Assembly: GCF_002104765.1 (NCBI RefSeq)
Contig: NZ_NCXM01000002.1
Span: 62,001 to 126,000, forward strand
Reading direction: 5' to 3'
Source: Mycolicibacterium vulneris
GTDB taxonomy: Bacteria > Actinomycetota > Actinomycetes > Mycobacteriales > Mycobacteriaceae
DNA length: 64,000 bases
Position numbers and translations under genes: made by a program. Positions 32,278 to 40,402 of this stretch are shown in pieces. The notes under the pieces were generated by a model, which worked only from the letters and a program-made list of their open reading frames with translations, was not told where the DNA came from and searched no databases. How positions within the stretch are numbered: the first letter of the stretch is position 1; the number at the start of each line of letters is the position of its first letter.

Positions 32278-32312
32278 GTAGATGAGTCGGCGCCTCCGCT
32301 ACCGGTGGCCTG

Positions 32313-32906
32313 TCAGCCGGTGAGGGTTTTGGACGCCTTGCGGATTCCGAACGACGAAATGATCTCGAACACGCCGATGACCGCGAACCACGCACCGACC
32401 ACATAGGCCAACGTGACAATCGACGCGAACGGCGACGCCAGCACGACGATGCCGGCGAGCAGGCTGATCACGCCGATGAAGATGTTCCAGCCCCGGCCCG
32501 GCAGGTGCGGGTCACTGACGGCCGAAACCGTCGTGCCGACGCCGCGGAAGATGAACCCGATGCCAATCCAGATGGCCAGCAACAGGATTGCGGTCAGGGG
32601 GTCCTTGCCGAAATGGCGGAAGGCCAGCAACGCCAGGATCAACGACGCTGCGCCACTGATGAACAGCAGGATCCGGCTGCCCGCCGACACGTGAAGCGAG
32701 AACGCAAAGACAACCTGCGCGATACCGGTGATCAAAAGATAAACGCCGAAGGCGACGGCGGCGACCAGGATAGAAATTCCCGGCCACGCCAGCACCAGGA
32801 CACCGAGGACAAGAGACAGAATTCCTGACAGCAGAGCGGATTTCCACAGATGCGGCAGCAAGCTTGGAACGGGGTGGGTTCCAGCAGAGCCAGGGGAGAT
32901 AGTCAT
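32313..32906 (-). CDS. HdeD/DUF308-family membrane protein (Rv1624c-like)
   Basis: 197 residues, six hydrophobic segments in three pairs, the layout of HdeD/DUF308 proteins. Typical stretches: LSGILSLVLGVLVLAWPGIS, FGVYLLITGIAQVVFAFSLH, GAASLILALLAFRHFGKDPL and FRGVGTTVSAVSD. HdeD is linked to acid resistance in E. coli; the mycobacterial role is unknown. It lies between cydA and the adenylyl cyclase as in M. tuberculosis. ATG 32906 is preceded at 6 nt by CAGACT, a weak leaderless-type -10. Confidence 0.85.
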   Translation of the reverse strand: MTISPGSAGTHPVPSLLPHLWKSALLSGILSLVLGVLVLAWPGISILVAAVAFGVYLLITGIAQVVFAFSLHVSAGSRILLFISGAASLILALLAFRHFGKDPLTAILLLAIWIGIGFIFRGVGTTVSAVSDPHLPGRGWNIFIGVISLLAGIVVLASPFASIVTLAYVVGAWFAVIGVFEIISSFGIRKASKTLTG

Positions 32907-32951
32907 GGCCGCAGTCTGGCACAAACGCGAGCCGTGGTACAGGGACTTTCG

Positions 32952-34283
32952 TCAGACGTGGACGGTGCGCGGATCTTCGGCACGCAGGTCGGTGGGTTCT
33001 TCGCCTGCCTTGCGGCCGATTAGATACCAGGTGCGCATAACGCCCTTGCCCTTGATCTCGATCCGGCCGCGCTCCTGCAGAACGAAGTCGTGTTTGAGGC
33101 GTTCATACATCGCCTCGGGCACTTGAATTCGGCCCACCGAATCGGTGGACTCCATCCGCGACGCGACGTTGACGGCGTCACCCCACACGTCGTAGAAGAA
33201 CCGGCGCGAACCCACGACGCCGGCCACGACGGGTCCGCAGGCCATGCCCATCCGCAACGGGATCGCGTGACCATGCGGATCCTTCAGTGCCGCAGCAATA
33301 TTGGCCATGTCGAGCGCCAAATCGGCCAGGGCGAAGGCGTGATCCGGCCGCGCGCGCGGCACCCCGCTGACCACCATGTAGGAGTCGCCGCTGACCTTGA
33401 TCTTCTCCAGACCGTGCCTGTCCACCAACTCGTCGAAGGCGCCGTACAGCAGGTCGAGGAACCGCACCAAATCGGCCGGGCTGGTGCTGCTGGCACGTTC
33501 GGTGAAGCTGACGATGTCGGCGAACAAGACGGAGGCCTCGTCGTACTTGTCGGCAATCACGTTCCGGTCCGCGCTTTTGAGACGCTCGGCGATGCTGCCC
33601 GGCAGCATGTTGGCCAGCAGCGCCTCCGACCGCTCGTACTCGGATTCCATCACCGCCTCGGCGCGCTGGGTGTCGCGCAGCGCGAACCACACCGTGATGA
33701 ACACCATCACGCAGGCGGAGACGATGGTGACGACGAACATCATGGACTGCGCCCAAGCCGGCACCAGCCCGGTATCGCGGGGAACCAGGAATTCCAGGGC
33801 GATGATCAGGCCGGCGGCGATCGCCGCCAGGATTGCGGCCAACACGATGTGATCAAGCCCCAGCACCAGCACCACCAGGCAGGCGCCCACCACCAAGAAG
33901 AACTGGGCACCCGAGGCGGTGCCCGAATCCCAGCAGGTGGCGAAGACCGTGACGTAGGCGGCGCCGATGAAGGTCAGCGGTGCAACCAGATCACCGAAGC
34001 GGTGCAGCCACGGCACACACGCGAAGATCACCGCCGAGACGACATTGAGGAGCAGCATCTGCCAGATCCAGGCGCCGGTAACGACCTGCAGTACGACGAA
34101 AGTGGTGCAGACTGCCACGGCCAGCCAGGCCGCGATCGTGAGCACTCGGTACTGGCGTGCGGCGCTGTCGGCGTAGTGCTGATTGCGGTCGCGTGACTGG
34201 GCCCGCACCGCGGCCACGCAGTCCGGGTGCTTCGAGGAGCCGTCTAGGCGTGTTGGTGGGGCACCACACTTCTTGGCCGCCAC
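32952..34283 (-). CDS. cya: Class III adenylyl cyclase with six-TM domain (Rv1625c/Cya)
   Basis: 443 residues, the same length as M. tuberculosis Rv1625c. Six transmembrane helices (about 46-200) precede a single class III catalytic domain (about 215-430), resembling half of a mammalian cyclase, so it should act as a homodimer. Catalytic residues align exactly: Asp256 in VLFADIVSF, Lys296 and Asp300 in IKVSGDSYMV, Asp365 in YDVWGDAVNVASRM, Asn372 and Arg376. It makes cAMP from ATP at the membrane. A GTG start at 34283 is preceded by TAGGCT at 7 nt, so the mRNA is probably leaderless. A cAMP-binding USP homologue lies in the same window (56411). Confidence 0.96.
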   Translation of the reverse strand: MAAKKCGAPPTRLDGSSKHPDCVAAVRAQSRDRNQHYADSAARQYRVLTIAAWLAVAVCTTFVVLQVVTGAWIWQMLLLNVVSAVIFACVPWLHRFGDLVAPLTFIGAAYVTVFATCWDSGTASGAQFFLVVGACLVVLVLGLDHIVLAAILAAIAAGLIIALEFLVPRDTGLVPAWAQSMMFVVTIVSACVMVFITVWFALRDTQRAEAVMESEYERSEALLANMLPGSIAERLKSADRNVIADKYDEASVLFADIVSFTERASSTSPADLVRFLDLLYGAFDELVDRHGLEKIKVSGDSYMVVSGVPRARPDHAFALADLALDMANIAAALKDPHGHAIPLRMGMACGPVVAGVVGSRRFFYDVWGDAVNVASRMESTDSVGRIQVPEAMYERLKHDFVLQERGRIEIKGKGVMRTWYLIGRKAGEEPTDLRAEDPRTVHV

Positions 34284-34290
34284 GGGTGTA

Positions 34291-34296
34291 AGCCTA
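34291..34296 (-). promoter_or_regulatory. -10 element of the adenylyl cyclase gene (leaderless geometry)
   Basis: On the minus strand TAGGCT matches TANNNT and is followed by 7 nt and GTG 34283. Confidence 0.55.
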
Positions 34297-34369
34297 ACCG
34301 CTGAGCAGCGAATTTTGTCGGCCGCCGGATGAATATTGCCGTTTTCGCTCCCGCAAGTTTCCCGAGTCT

Positions 34370-34387
34370 GATAACAACTTTGTTATC
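34370..34387. promoter_or_regulatory. 18-bp AT-rich palindrome, candidate operator
   Basis: Perfect inverted repeat GATAACAA-CT-TTGTTATC. It lies between the divergent adenylyl cyclase (start 34283) and the small ORF at 34485 and is far more AT-rich than the genome around it. It looks like a regulator binding site; which regulator is unknown. Confidence 0.5.
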
Positions 34388-34429
34388 GGGTTGTAATCGG
34401 GCTTGCGAATGGATCGTTATGGTTATTTA

Positions 34430-34464
34430 ACACGTGTTCGGCAGTGCTGTTAGACACGTGTTCG
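34430..34464. promoter_or_regulatory. Paired ACACGTGTTCG motifs upstream of the small ORF
   Basis: Two identical 11-bp copies (34430-34440 and 34454-34464), 24 bp apart start to start, each centred on the palindrome ACACGTGT. They lie just before the ribosome site of the ORF at 34485. Spacing of about two helical turns on one DNA face suggests cooperative repressor or activator binding. Confidence 0.5.
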
Positions 34465-34484
34465 CCTCGACTAAGGGGTGCCTG

Positions 34485-34679
34485 ATGGCGGGTCTCAGGA
34501 GATTCGTTCTTGCGTCAATCCTTGCCCTCACCGCTGTGCTCATGGACGGCTGTAGTGCCGCCTGTAGCGAGCCGAGTTGGCTCCTCCGGGTCGCCGGCGA
34601 CTCCATCGGCAACGATGCCACGGGGCTGAATGTCTCTGCGTCAGACCAGGTCTGCATCACCCGATCATTCGGCGACTGA
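34485..34679 (+). CDS. Small putative exported protein, unrecognised
   Basis: 64 residues: a basic, hydrophobic N-terminus (MAGLRRFVLASILALTAVLM) typical of a signal peptide, then DGCSAACSEP and a polar C-terminal part with a third cysteine. DGC does not fit a lipobox well, so a secreted rather than lipidated form is likelier. ATG 34485 follows AAGGGG at about 5 nt. Upstream are the paired ACACGTGTTCG motifs and an 18-bp palindrome; immediately after the stop is a strong hairpin. These boundaries support a real transcription unit. I recognise no family. Nearby DNA is unusually AT-rich and next to a tRNA gene, compatible with acquisition. Confidence 0.5.
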   Translation: MAGLRRFVLASILALTAVLMDGCSAACSEPSWLLRVAGDSIGNDATGLNVSASDQVCITRSFGD

Positions 34680-34729
34680 ACCGGACGGTGGGCCTCGACG
34701 AGGGGTGAGGCCCACCCCAACGGTCCGGT
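34680..34729 (+). terminator. Strong two-tier hairpin after the small ORF
   Basis: It begins on the base after the stop codon. Outer arms ACCGGAC (34680-34686) and GTCCGGT (34723-34729); inner arms GGTGGGCCTC (34687-34696) and GAGGCCCACC (34707-34716), perfect 10 bp with a 10-nt loop. No U-run follows, which is usual for mycobacterial terminators. Confidence 0.65.
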
Positions 34730-35007
34730 CTGCACGGGGATCCCCGAGCATTGGCTCTCTCGATCGAAGCCAGTGCTGGAAGCATTTCCGCGCGTGGCCG
34801 CGCGCGGGCGGAAAAGCAATATGAATTCATCGCGCTCGTGCTGAATGCAATGCTTTTCATAATTGCGCGAAGTTTATTAAATACGCAGAATCCATACCGT
34901 TGGACGGTATTTGGCGGCAGTAACAGACCGCCGGGTTTGGGGGGCCCGCGGAGGCGCAACTTTGGTACCGGAAGCGGCAGCGGCTCGCGCCAAGTACACG
35001 CGGTGTC
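34730..35007. other. Gene-free AT-rich stretch between the small-ORF hairpin and the tRNA
   Basis: No convincing gene. The open frames here lack ribosome sites and one runs through the tRNA gene. Composition drops in GC around 34815-34905 and includes the 10-bp palindrome ATGAATTCAT (34821-34830). No integrase remnant or repeat of the tRNA 3' end was seen. Confidence 0.5.
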
Positions 35008-35084
35008 TGGTGCCCTCGGTGAGATTCGAACTCACACTGGACGGGTTTTGAATCCGTTTCCTCTGCCAGTTGGGATACGAGGGC
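35008..35084 (-). tRNA. tRNA-Leu (anticodon CAA), short variable loop
   Basis: 77 nt including an encoded CCA. Read on the minus strand: acceptor GCCCTCG pairs with CGAGGGC; T arm GTGAG-TTCGAAT-CTCAC; anticodon arm ACGGA-TTCAAAA-CCCGT, with anticodon CAA at 35050-35048 (one A-C mismatch closing the loop). CAA reads UUG leucine codons, and the loop TTCAAAA equals that of bacterial tRNA-Leu(CAA). The variable region is only 5 nt (CCAGT), whereas leucine tRNAs normally carry a long class II arm; identity is therefore by anticodon only. Confidence 0.85.
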
Positions 35085-35183
35085 GCGCGGCCTCTTACCT
35101 TAGAGGCAGCCTCCCACCATAGAGGATCATGAGTGCTCAACTGCCTCACCGCCCCCGAGGTCGCTGGTCTGAGGCGATCACGA

Positions 35184-35189
35184 CACAAT
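35184..35189 (+). promoter_or_regulatory. Putative -10 of pdtaR (leaderless geometry)
   Basis: CACAAT keeps A2 and T6 of TANNNT and ends 7 nt before ATG 35197; no ribosome site is present. Confidence 0.4.
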
Positions 35190-35196
35190 ATGCGTC

Positions 35197-35814
35197 ATGA
35201 CAGGCCCCACGACCGACACCGACGCCGCTGTGCCGCGCCGGGTCCTGATCGCTGAAGACGAAGCGCTCATCCGAATGGATCTCGCCGAGATGCTCCGAGA
35301 GGAGGGGTACGAGATCGTCGGGGAGGCCGGCGACGGACAGGAAGCCGTCGAATTGGCCGAGCGCCATCAGCCGGACCTGGTGATCATGGACGTGAAGATG
35401 CCACGCCGTGACGGCATCGACGCGGCCTCGGAGATAGCCAGCAAGCGGATCGCCCCGATCGTGGTGCTGACCGCGTTCAGCCAACGCGACTTGGTGGAGC
35501 GGGCGCGCGACGCCGGGGCGATGGCCTACCTGGTGAAGCCGTTCACCATCAGCGACCTCATCCCGGCCATCGAGTTGGCCGTCGCCCGCTTCAGCGAGAT
35601 CGCCGAGCTCGAACGCGAGGTGGCCTCGTTGTCCGACCGGCTGGAGACACGCAAGCTCGTGGAGCGCGCGAAAGGGCTGCTGCAGAGCGAGCAGGGCATG
35701 ACCGAGCCCGAGGCCTTCAAGTGGATTCAACGGGCCGCCATGGACCGCAGGACCACGATGAAACGGGTGGCCGAAGTCGTGCTGGAGACCCTGGATCCGT
35801 CCAAAGACGCTTGA
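35197..35814 (+). CDS. pdtaR: ANTAR-domain response regulator PdtaR (Rv1626)
   Basis: 205 residues. Receiver domain 15-130 with phospho-acceptor Asp65 in LVIMDVKMPRRDG, Thr/Lys switch residues in VVLTAFSQRD and YLVKPFTISD. After a coiled-coil linker comes an ANTAR domain (about 140-195, LETRKLVERAKGLLQ and AFKWIQRAAMDRRTTMKRVA) that binds RNA hairpins to control termination. In M. tuberculosis PdtaR is phosphorylated by PdtaS, encoded elsewhere. Sequence is nearly identical to the M. tuberculosis protein and the same length. Confidence 0.96.
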   Translation: MTGPTTDTDAAVPRRVLIAEDEALIRMDLAEMLREEGYEIVGEAGDGQEAVELAERHQPDLVIMDVKMPRRDGIDAASEIASKRIAPIVVLTAFSQRDLVERARDAGAMAYLVKPFTISDLIPAIELAVARFSEIAELEREVASLSDRLETRKLVERAKGLLQSEQGMTEPEAFKWIQRAAMDRRTTMKRVAEVVLETLDPSKDA

Positions 35815-35840
35815 GGGTTTAACACCGGCGGCCGTAGGCC

Positions 35841-37043
35841 CTAAAGCGCGACGATCACCGACGAGCCGTGCCCGAACAGGCCCTGGTTGGCCGTCACCCC
35901 GACGGTGGCGTTCTCCACCTGCCGGCCGGTGGCCTGGCCACGCAGCTGCCACGTCAACTCGCAGACCTGAGCGATCGCCTGGGCGGGGATCGCCTCGCCG
36001 AAGCACGCCAGCCCACCCGACGGGTTGACCGGGACACGCCCGCCGATCGTGGTGGCGCCGCTGCGCAGCAGCTCCTCCGCTTCGCCCTTGGCGCACAACC
36101 CCAGGTGCTCGTACCAGTCGAGTTCCAGCGCGGTGGACAGGTCGTAGACCTCGGCCAGGCTCACGTCCTCGGGCCCGATGCCCGCCTCGGCATAGGCCGC
36201 ATCGAGGATCTGATCCTTGAACACCCGCTCCGGTGCGGCCACGACAGCGGTGGAATCCGTTGCGATGTCCGGCAATTCGGGCAGGTGCTGCGGATAGCGC
36301 GGCGTGACCGTGCTGACCGCGCGCACCGACGGCACGCCCTCGAGTGAGCCGAGGTGCTTGCGGGCGAACTCGGCGCTGGCCACGATCAGCGCCGCGGCGC
36401 CGTCGGAGGTGGCGCAGATGTCGAGCTGCCGCAGCGGGTCGGAGACCACCGGACTCGCCAGCACGTCCTCGACCGAAGATTCCTTGCGGTAGCGGGCGTT
36501 CGGGTTCTGCAGGCCGTGCTTGGAGTTCTTCACCTTCACCGCGGCGAAGTCCTCGGACGTCGCGCCGTAGAGGTCCATCCGGCGCCGCGCCAGCAGCGCG
36601 AAGTACACGGGGTTCATCGCACCGATGAGGTGGAAGCGCTGCCAGTCGGGATCGTTCTTGCGCTCGCCGCCGACCGGGGCGAACGCGCCCTTCGGGGTGG
36701 TGTCGGCGCCGATCACCAGCGCGACCTCGCAGAAGCCCGCCAGGATGTGGGCACGGGCGCTCTGCAGCGCCTGCGAACCGCTGGCGCAGGCCGCGTAGCT
36801 GGAGCTGACCGGCACGCCGTTCCAGCCGAGCTTCTGCGCGAACGTCGACCCCGCGATGAAGCCCGGATAGCCGTTGCGGATGGTGTCGGCGCCGGCGACC
36901 AGCTGGATCTGCTGCCAGTCCAGCCCCGCCTCGGCCAGCGCGGCGCGCGCGGCGACCACGCCGTATTCGGTGAAGTCGCGGCCCCATTTGCCCCACGGGT
37001 GCATCCCGGCGCCGAGGATGTAGAGCGGTTCCGGAGCGCTCAT
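35841..37043 (-). CDS. Thiolase-fold lipid-transfer protein (Rv1627c-like)
   Basis: 400 residues, thiolase/SCP-x fold. The nucleophile Cys86 is in SSYAACASGSQALQSA; the C-terminal region has NPSGGLACFGEAIPAQ and ANQGLFGHGSSVIVAL. It starts 10 nt after a DUF35 gene on the same strand. Thiolase plus DUF35 pairs such as Ltp2-DUF35 catalyse retro-aldol or thiolytic steps of steroid side-chain breakdown; here the substrate is unknown. ATG 37043 gives MSAPEPLYILGAGMHPWG, the expected N-terminus. Confidence 0.9.
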   Translation of the reverse strand: MSAPEPLYILGAGMHPWGKWGRDFTEYGVVAARAALAEAGLDWQQIQLVAGADTIRNGYPGFIAGSTFAQKLGWNGVPVSSSYAACASGSQALQSARAHILAGFCEVALVIGADTTPKGAFAPVGGERKNDPDWQRFHLIGAMNPVYFALLARRRMDLYGATSEDFAAVKVKNSKHGLQNPNARYRKESSVEDVLASPVVSDPLRQLDICATSDGAAALIVASAEFARKHLGSLEGVPSVRAVSTVTPRYPQHLPELPDIATDSTAVVAAPERVFKDQILDAAYAEAGIGPEDVSLAEVYDLSTALELDWYEHLGLCAKGEAEELLRSGATTIGGRVPVNPSGGLACFGEAIPAQAIAQVCELTWQLRGQATGRQVENATVGVTANQGLFGHGSSVIVAL

Positions 37044-37053
37044 TTCGCGATCC

Positions 37054-37548
37054 TCATTTGTGCCGCTCCTCCTCATCGCTGCGCTCTGCATCGTCGTCGG
37101 CACGCTTCCACGCGTGCACGAGGCGTTCGACGCCGTCGGCGTCGGTGAACAGGGTCATGGTCGCCAGCTCCATCTCGATGCCGACCTTCAGGTCGGCGGC
37201 CAGGGTGCCCTCGACCACCTTGCCGAGCACGATGATGCCCTCGTCGGCCAGCTCCACCGCGGCGATGGCGAACGGCTCGAACGGGTCCGCCGCCGGGTAG
37301 GGCGCGGGGGGCGGGTACCGGTTCTCGGTGTAGCTCCACAGCGTTCCCCGGGTCGACAGAGCGACGGACTCTAGGGTGTCGCTGGCGCACGCCGGGTTGG
37401 GGCAGTTGTTCTCTCGCGGCGGGAAGACGTAGGTGCCGCACTCGGGGCACTTACTGCCGATCAGATAGGGGCTACCGGCCCCGTCAGGAGTCGAGTCGGT
37501 GGCGAACCACCCGTCGATCGCGGGCTCTTGGCTGGTGACCTCTGGCAC
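37054..37548 (-). CDS. DUF35 OB-fold/zinc-ribbon acyl-CoA-associated protein (Rv1628c-like)
   Basis: 164 residues. A rubredoxin-like zinc ribbon with two cysteine pairs (CPECGTYVFPP and CPNPAC, about 35-55) precedes an OB-fold (DPFEPFAIAAVELADEGIIV). DUF35 proteins act as partners of thiolase-like enzymes, binding CoA substrates; the thiolase follows 10 nt downstream. GTG 37548 is preceded at 6 nt by TAGTCT, so the two-gene transcript is probably leaderless. It diverges from polA. Confidence 0.9.
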   Translation of the reverse strand: MPEVTSQEPAIDGWFATDSTPDGAGSPYLIGSKCPECGTYVFPPRENNCPNPACASDTLESVALSTRGTLWSYTENRYPPPAPYPAADPFEPFAIAAVELADEGIIVLGKVVEGTLAADLKVGIEMELATMTLFTDADGVERLVHAWKRADDDAERSDEEERHK

Positions 37549-37554
37549 TGGGCC

Positions 37555-37560
37555 AGACTA
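37555..37560 (-). promoter_or_regulatory. -10 element of the DUF35-thiolase operon (leaderless geometry)
   Basis: TAGTCT on the minus strand, 6 nt before GTG 37548. Confidence 0.55.
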
Positions 37561-37642
37561 CCCAGCCCAAACTCAAAACTGAAACGTGTTGCAGTTCTCC
37601 TGGTGGCACGGTCGGGACGCCTGGCCCGTCACACCGGGTGCT

Positions 37643-37648
37643 TAGAGT
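37643..37648 (+). promoter_or_regulatory. -10 element of polA (leaderless geometry)
   Basis: TAGAGT matches TANNNT and is followed by 7 nt and GTG 37656. Confidence 0.55.
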
Positions 37649-37655
37649 GAGAGCC

Positions 37656-40373
37656 GTGCCCGCCACGAAAACCACGACGAAGGCCAGCGAGGAAGAAACC
37701 ACGCCGACGCTGATGCTGCTGGACGGCAACTCGCTGGCGTTTCGGGCGTTCTATGCGCTGCCCGCCGAAAACTTCAAAACCCGCGGCGGGCTGACCACCA
37801 ACGCGGTCTACGGCTTCACCGCCATGCTGATCAACCTGCTGCGCGACGAAGCCCCGACGCACATCGCCGCGGCGTTCGACGTGTCGCGGCAGACCTTCCG
37901 CTCCGAGCGCTACCCGGAGTACAAGGCCAATCGGTCGGCGACGCCCGACGAGTTTCGCGGCCAGATCGACATCACCAAGGAAGTCCTCGCGGCATTGGGC
38001 ATCACGGTGCTGGCCGAGGAGGGTTTCGAAGCGGACGACCTGATCGCAACGCTGGCCACACAGGCCGAAAACGAGGGCTACCGGGTGCTGGTGGTCACCG
38101 GCGACCGTGACTCGTTGCAGCTGGTCAGCGACAACGTGACGGTGCTGTATCCCCGCAAGGGCGTCAGCGAGTTGACCCGCTTCACCCCGGACGCCGTCGT
38201 CGAGAAATACGGGCTGACGCCCAAGCAGTACCCCGACTTCGCCGCCCTGCGCGGCGATCCCAGCGATAACCTGCCCGGCATTCCCGGCGTGGGGGAGAAG
38301 ACCGCCTCCAAATGGATCGGCGAGTACGGGTCGCTGCAGGCGCTGGTCGACAACGTCGATTCGGTGCGCGGCAAGGTGGGCGACGCGCTGCGCGAACATC
38401 TGGCCAGCGTCATCCGCAACCGCGAGCTGACCGACCTCGTCAAAGACGTGCCGCTGGCCCAGACCCCGGACACGTTGCGGCTGCAGCCGTGGGATCGCGA
38501 CCAGATTCACCGGCTCTTCGACGACCTGGAGTTCCGGGTGTTGCGGGACCGGTTGTTCGAAACCCTGGCCGCGGTGGAGCCCGAGGTCGACGAGGGCTTC
38601 GACGTGCGCGGCGGTGCGCTTGAAGCCGGCGAGCTCGCCTTGTGGCTGGCCGAGCACAGCTCCGGAAAGCGGTTCGGCCTGGCCGTCGTCGGCACGCACC
38701 TGGCCTACGACGCCGACGCCACCGCGCTGGCCATCGTCTCCGCCGACGGTGAGGGCCGCTACATCGACACCGCGACGCTGGATCCCGAAGACGAAGCGGC
38801 GCTGGCGTCTTGGCTTGCCGACCCCGGTCCGCCCAAGGCGCTGCACGAGGCCAAGCTGGCGATGCACGACCTGGCCGGACGGGGCTGGACGCTGGCCGGC
38901 GTCACCTCCGACACCGCGCTGGCGGCCTACCTGGTGCGGCCCGGGCAGCGCAGCTTCGCCCTCGACGACCTTTCGCTGCGCTACCTGCGCCGCGAGCTGC
39001 GCGCGGAAAATCCCGAACAGCAACAACTTTCGCTGCTCGATGACAACGAGGGCGCCGACGACCAGGCGGTGCAGACACTGATTCTGCGCGCCGTCGCGGT
39101 GCTCGACCTGGCCGACGCGCTCGACGAGGAGTTGGCCCGCATCAACTCCACGTCGCTGTTGAGCGGCATGGAGCTCCCGGTGCAGGCGGTGCTGGCTGGC
39201 ATGGAAAATGCCGGTATCGCTGTCGATTTGGAGCTGCTCAACGAGCTGCAAAGCGATTTCGCCCATCAGATCCGCGACGCGGCCGAGGCGGCGTACGCGG
39301 TGATCGGCAAGCAGATCAACCTGGGCTCGCCAAAACAGTTGCAGACGGTGCTCTTCGACGAGCTGGAGATGCCGAAGACCAAGCGCACCAAGACCGGCTA
39401 CACCACCGACGCGGACGCGCTGCAATCGCTTTTCGACAAGACCGGCCATCCGTTCCTGCAGCATCTGCTGACGCACCGCGACGCCACCCGGCTCAAAGTC
39501 ACCGTCGACGGGTTGCTGAACTCGGTGGCCTCGGACGGGCGCATCCACACCACGTTCAACCAAACCATCGCCGCCACCGGCAGATTGTCGTCGACCGAGC
39601 CGAACCTGCAGAACATTCCGATCCGCACCGAGGCGGGCCGGCGGATCCGCGACGCGTTCGTCGTCGGCGACGGCTACAGCGAGCTGATGACCGCCGACTA
39701 CAGCCAGATCGAGATGCGGATCATGGCCCACCTGTCCAAGGACGCGGGCCTCATCGAGGCGTTCAACACCGGCGAGGACCTGCACTCGTTCGTCGCCTCG
39801 CGGGCATTCGGCGTGCCGATCGAAGAGGTCACCGCCGAGCTGCGCCGCCGGGTCAAGGCGATGTCCTACGGCCTGGCCTACGGATTGAGCGCCTACGGGC
39901 TTTCCGCGCAGCTGAAAATCTCCACCGAGGAAGCCAAAGACCAGATGGAGCAATACTTCGCCCGGTTCGGCGGGGTGCGCGACTACCTGATGGACGTCGT
40001 GGAGCAGGCCCGCAAGGACGGCTTCACGTCGACGGTCTTCGGCCGCCGTCGCTACCTGCCCGAACTCGACAGCAGCAACCGTCAGGTGCGCGAGGCCGCC
40101 GAGCGGGCGGCGCTCAACGCGCCGATTCAGGGCAGCGCGGCCGACATCATCAAGGTGGCGATGCTCCAGGTCGACAAGGCGATCAAGGACGCCGGGCTGT
40201 CCTCCCGGATTTTGCTGCAGGTGCACGACGAGCTGCTGTTAGAGGTCGCCACCGGCGAGCGAGAAGAGCTGGAGGCGCTGGTACGCGACAAAATGGGCGG
40301 CGCGTACCCGCTCGACGTCCCGCTGGAGGTGTCGGTGGGTTACGGCCGCAGCTGGGATGCTGCGGCGCATTAG
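37656..40373 (+). CDS. polA: DNA polymerase I PolA
   Basis: 905 residues. The 5' nuclease domain occupies about 1-300 (MLLDGNSLAFRAFYALPAEN, VVTGDRDSLQLVSDNVTV, RGDPSDNLPGIPGVGEKTA). A 3'-5' exonuclease-like domain (about 320-500) lacks the usual catalytic acids, as in other mycobacterial Pol I. The polymerase domain follows with motif A LMTADYSQIEMR, motif B RRRVKAMSYGLAYGLSAYG and motif C ILLQVHDELLLEV. It acts in Okazaki-fragment processing and repair. GTG 37656 was chosen for its leaderless -10 spacing and the length close to M. tuberculosis (904). Confidence 0.97.
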   Translation: MPATKTTTKASEEETTPTLMLLDGNSLAFRAFYALPAENFKTRGGLTTNAVYGFTAMLINLLRDEAPTHIAAAFDVSRQTFRSERYPEYKANRSATPDEFRGQIDITKEVLAALGITVLAEEGFEADDLIATLATQAENEGYRVLVVTGDRDSLQLVSDNVTVLYPRKGVSELTRFTPDAVVEKYGLTPKQYPDFAALRGDPSDNLPGIPGVGEKTASKWIGEYGSLQALVDNVDSVRGKVGDALREHLASVIRNRELTDLVKDVPLAQTPDTLRLQPWDRDQIHRLFDDLEFRVLRDRLFETLAAVEPEVDEGFDVRGGALEAGELALWLAEHSSGKRFGLAVVGTHLAYDADATALAIVSADGEGRYIDTATLDPEDEAALASWLADPGPPKALHEAKLAMHDLAGRGWTLAGVTSDTALAAYLVRPGQRSFALDDLSLRYLRRELRAENPEQQQLSLLDDNEGADDQAVQTLILRAVAVLDLADALDEELARINSTSLLSGMELPVQAVLAGMENAGIAVDLELLNELQSDFAHQIRDAAEAAYAVIGKQINLGSPKQLQTVLFDELEMPKTKRTKTGYTTDADALQSLFDKTGHPFLQHLLTHRDATRLKVTVDGLLNSVASDGRIHTTFNQTIAATGRLSSTEPNLQNIPIRTEAGRRIRDAFVVGDGYSELMTADYSQIEMRIMAHLSKDAGLIEAFNTGEDLHSFVASRAFGVPIEEVTAELRRRVKAMSYGLAYGLSAYGLSAQLKISTEEAKDQMEQYFARFGGVRDYLMDVVEQARKDGFTSTVFGRRRYLPELDSSNRQVREAAERAALNAPIQGSAADIIKVAMLQVDKAIKDAGLSSRILLQVHDELLLEVATGEREELEALVRDKMGGAYPLDVPLEVSVGYGRSWDAAAH

Positions 40374-40402
40374 ACGACTAGCGCGCCGACCCAGGGAGTG
40401 TC

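Noticed and set aside
34427-34819. A 130-codon minus-strand frame opposite the small exported-protein gene
   Set aside because: It reads through the hairpin and both repeat motifs; the plus-strand gene explains the signals better.
34751-35122. A 123-codon plus-strand frame running through the tRNA gene
   Set aside because: It reads across the whole tRNA antisense and has no ribosome site; the tRNA is clear.
37629-40226. An 865-codon minus-strand frame opposite polA
   Set aside because: Shadow of polA codon bias; no recognisable motif and no ribosome site.
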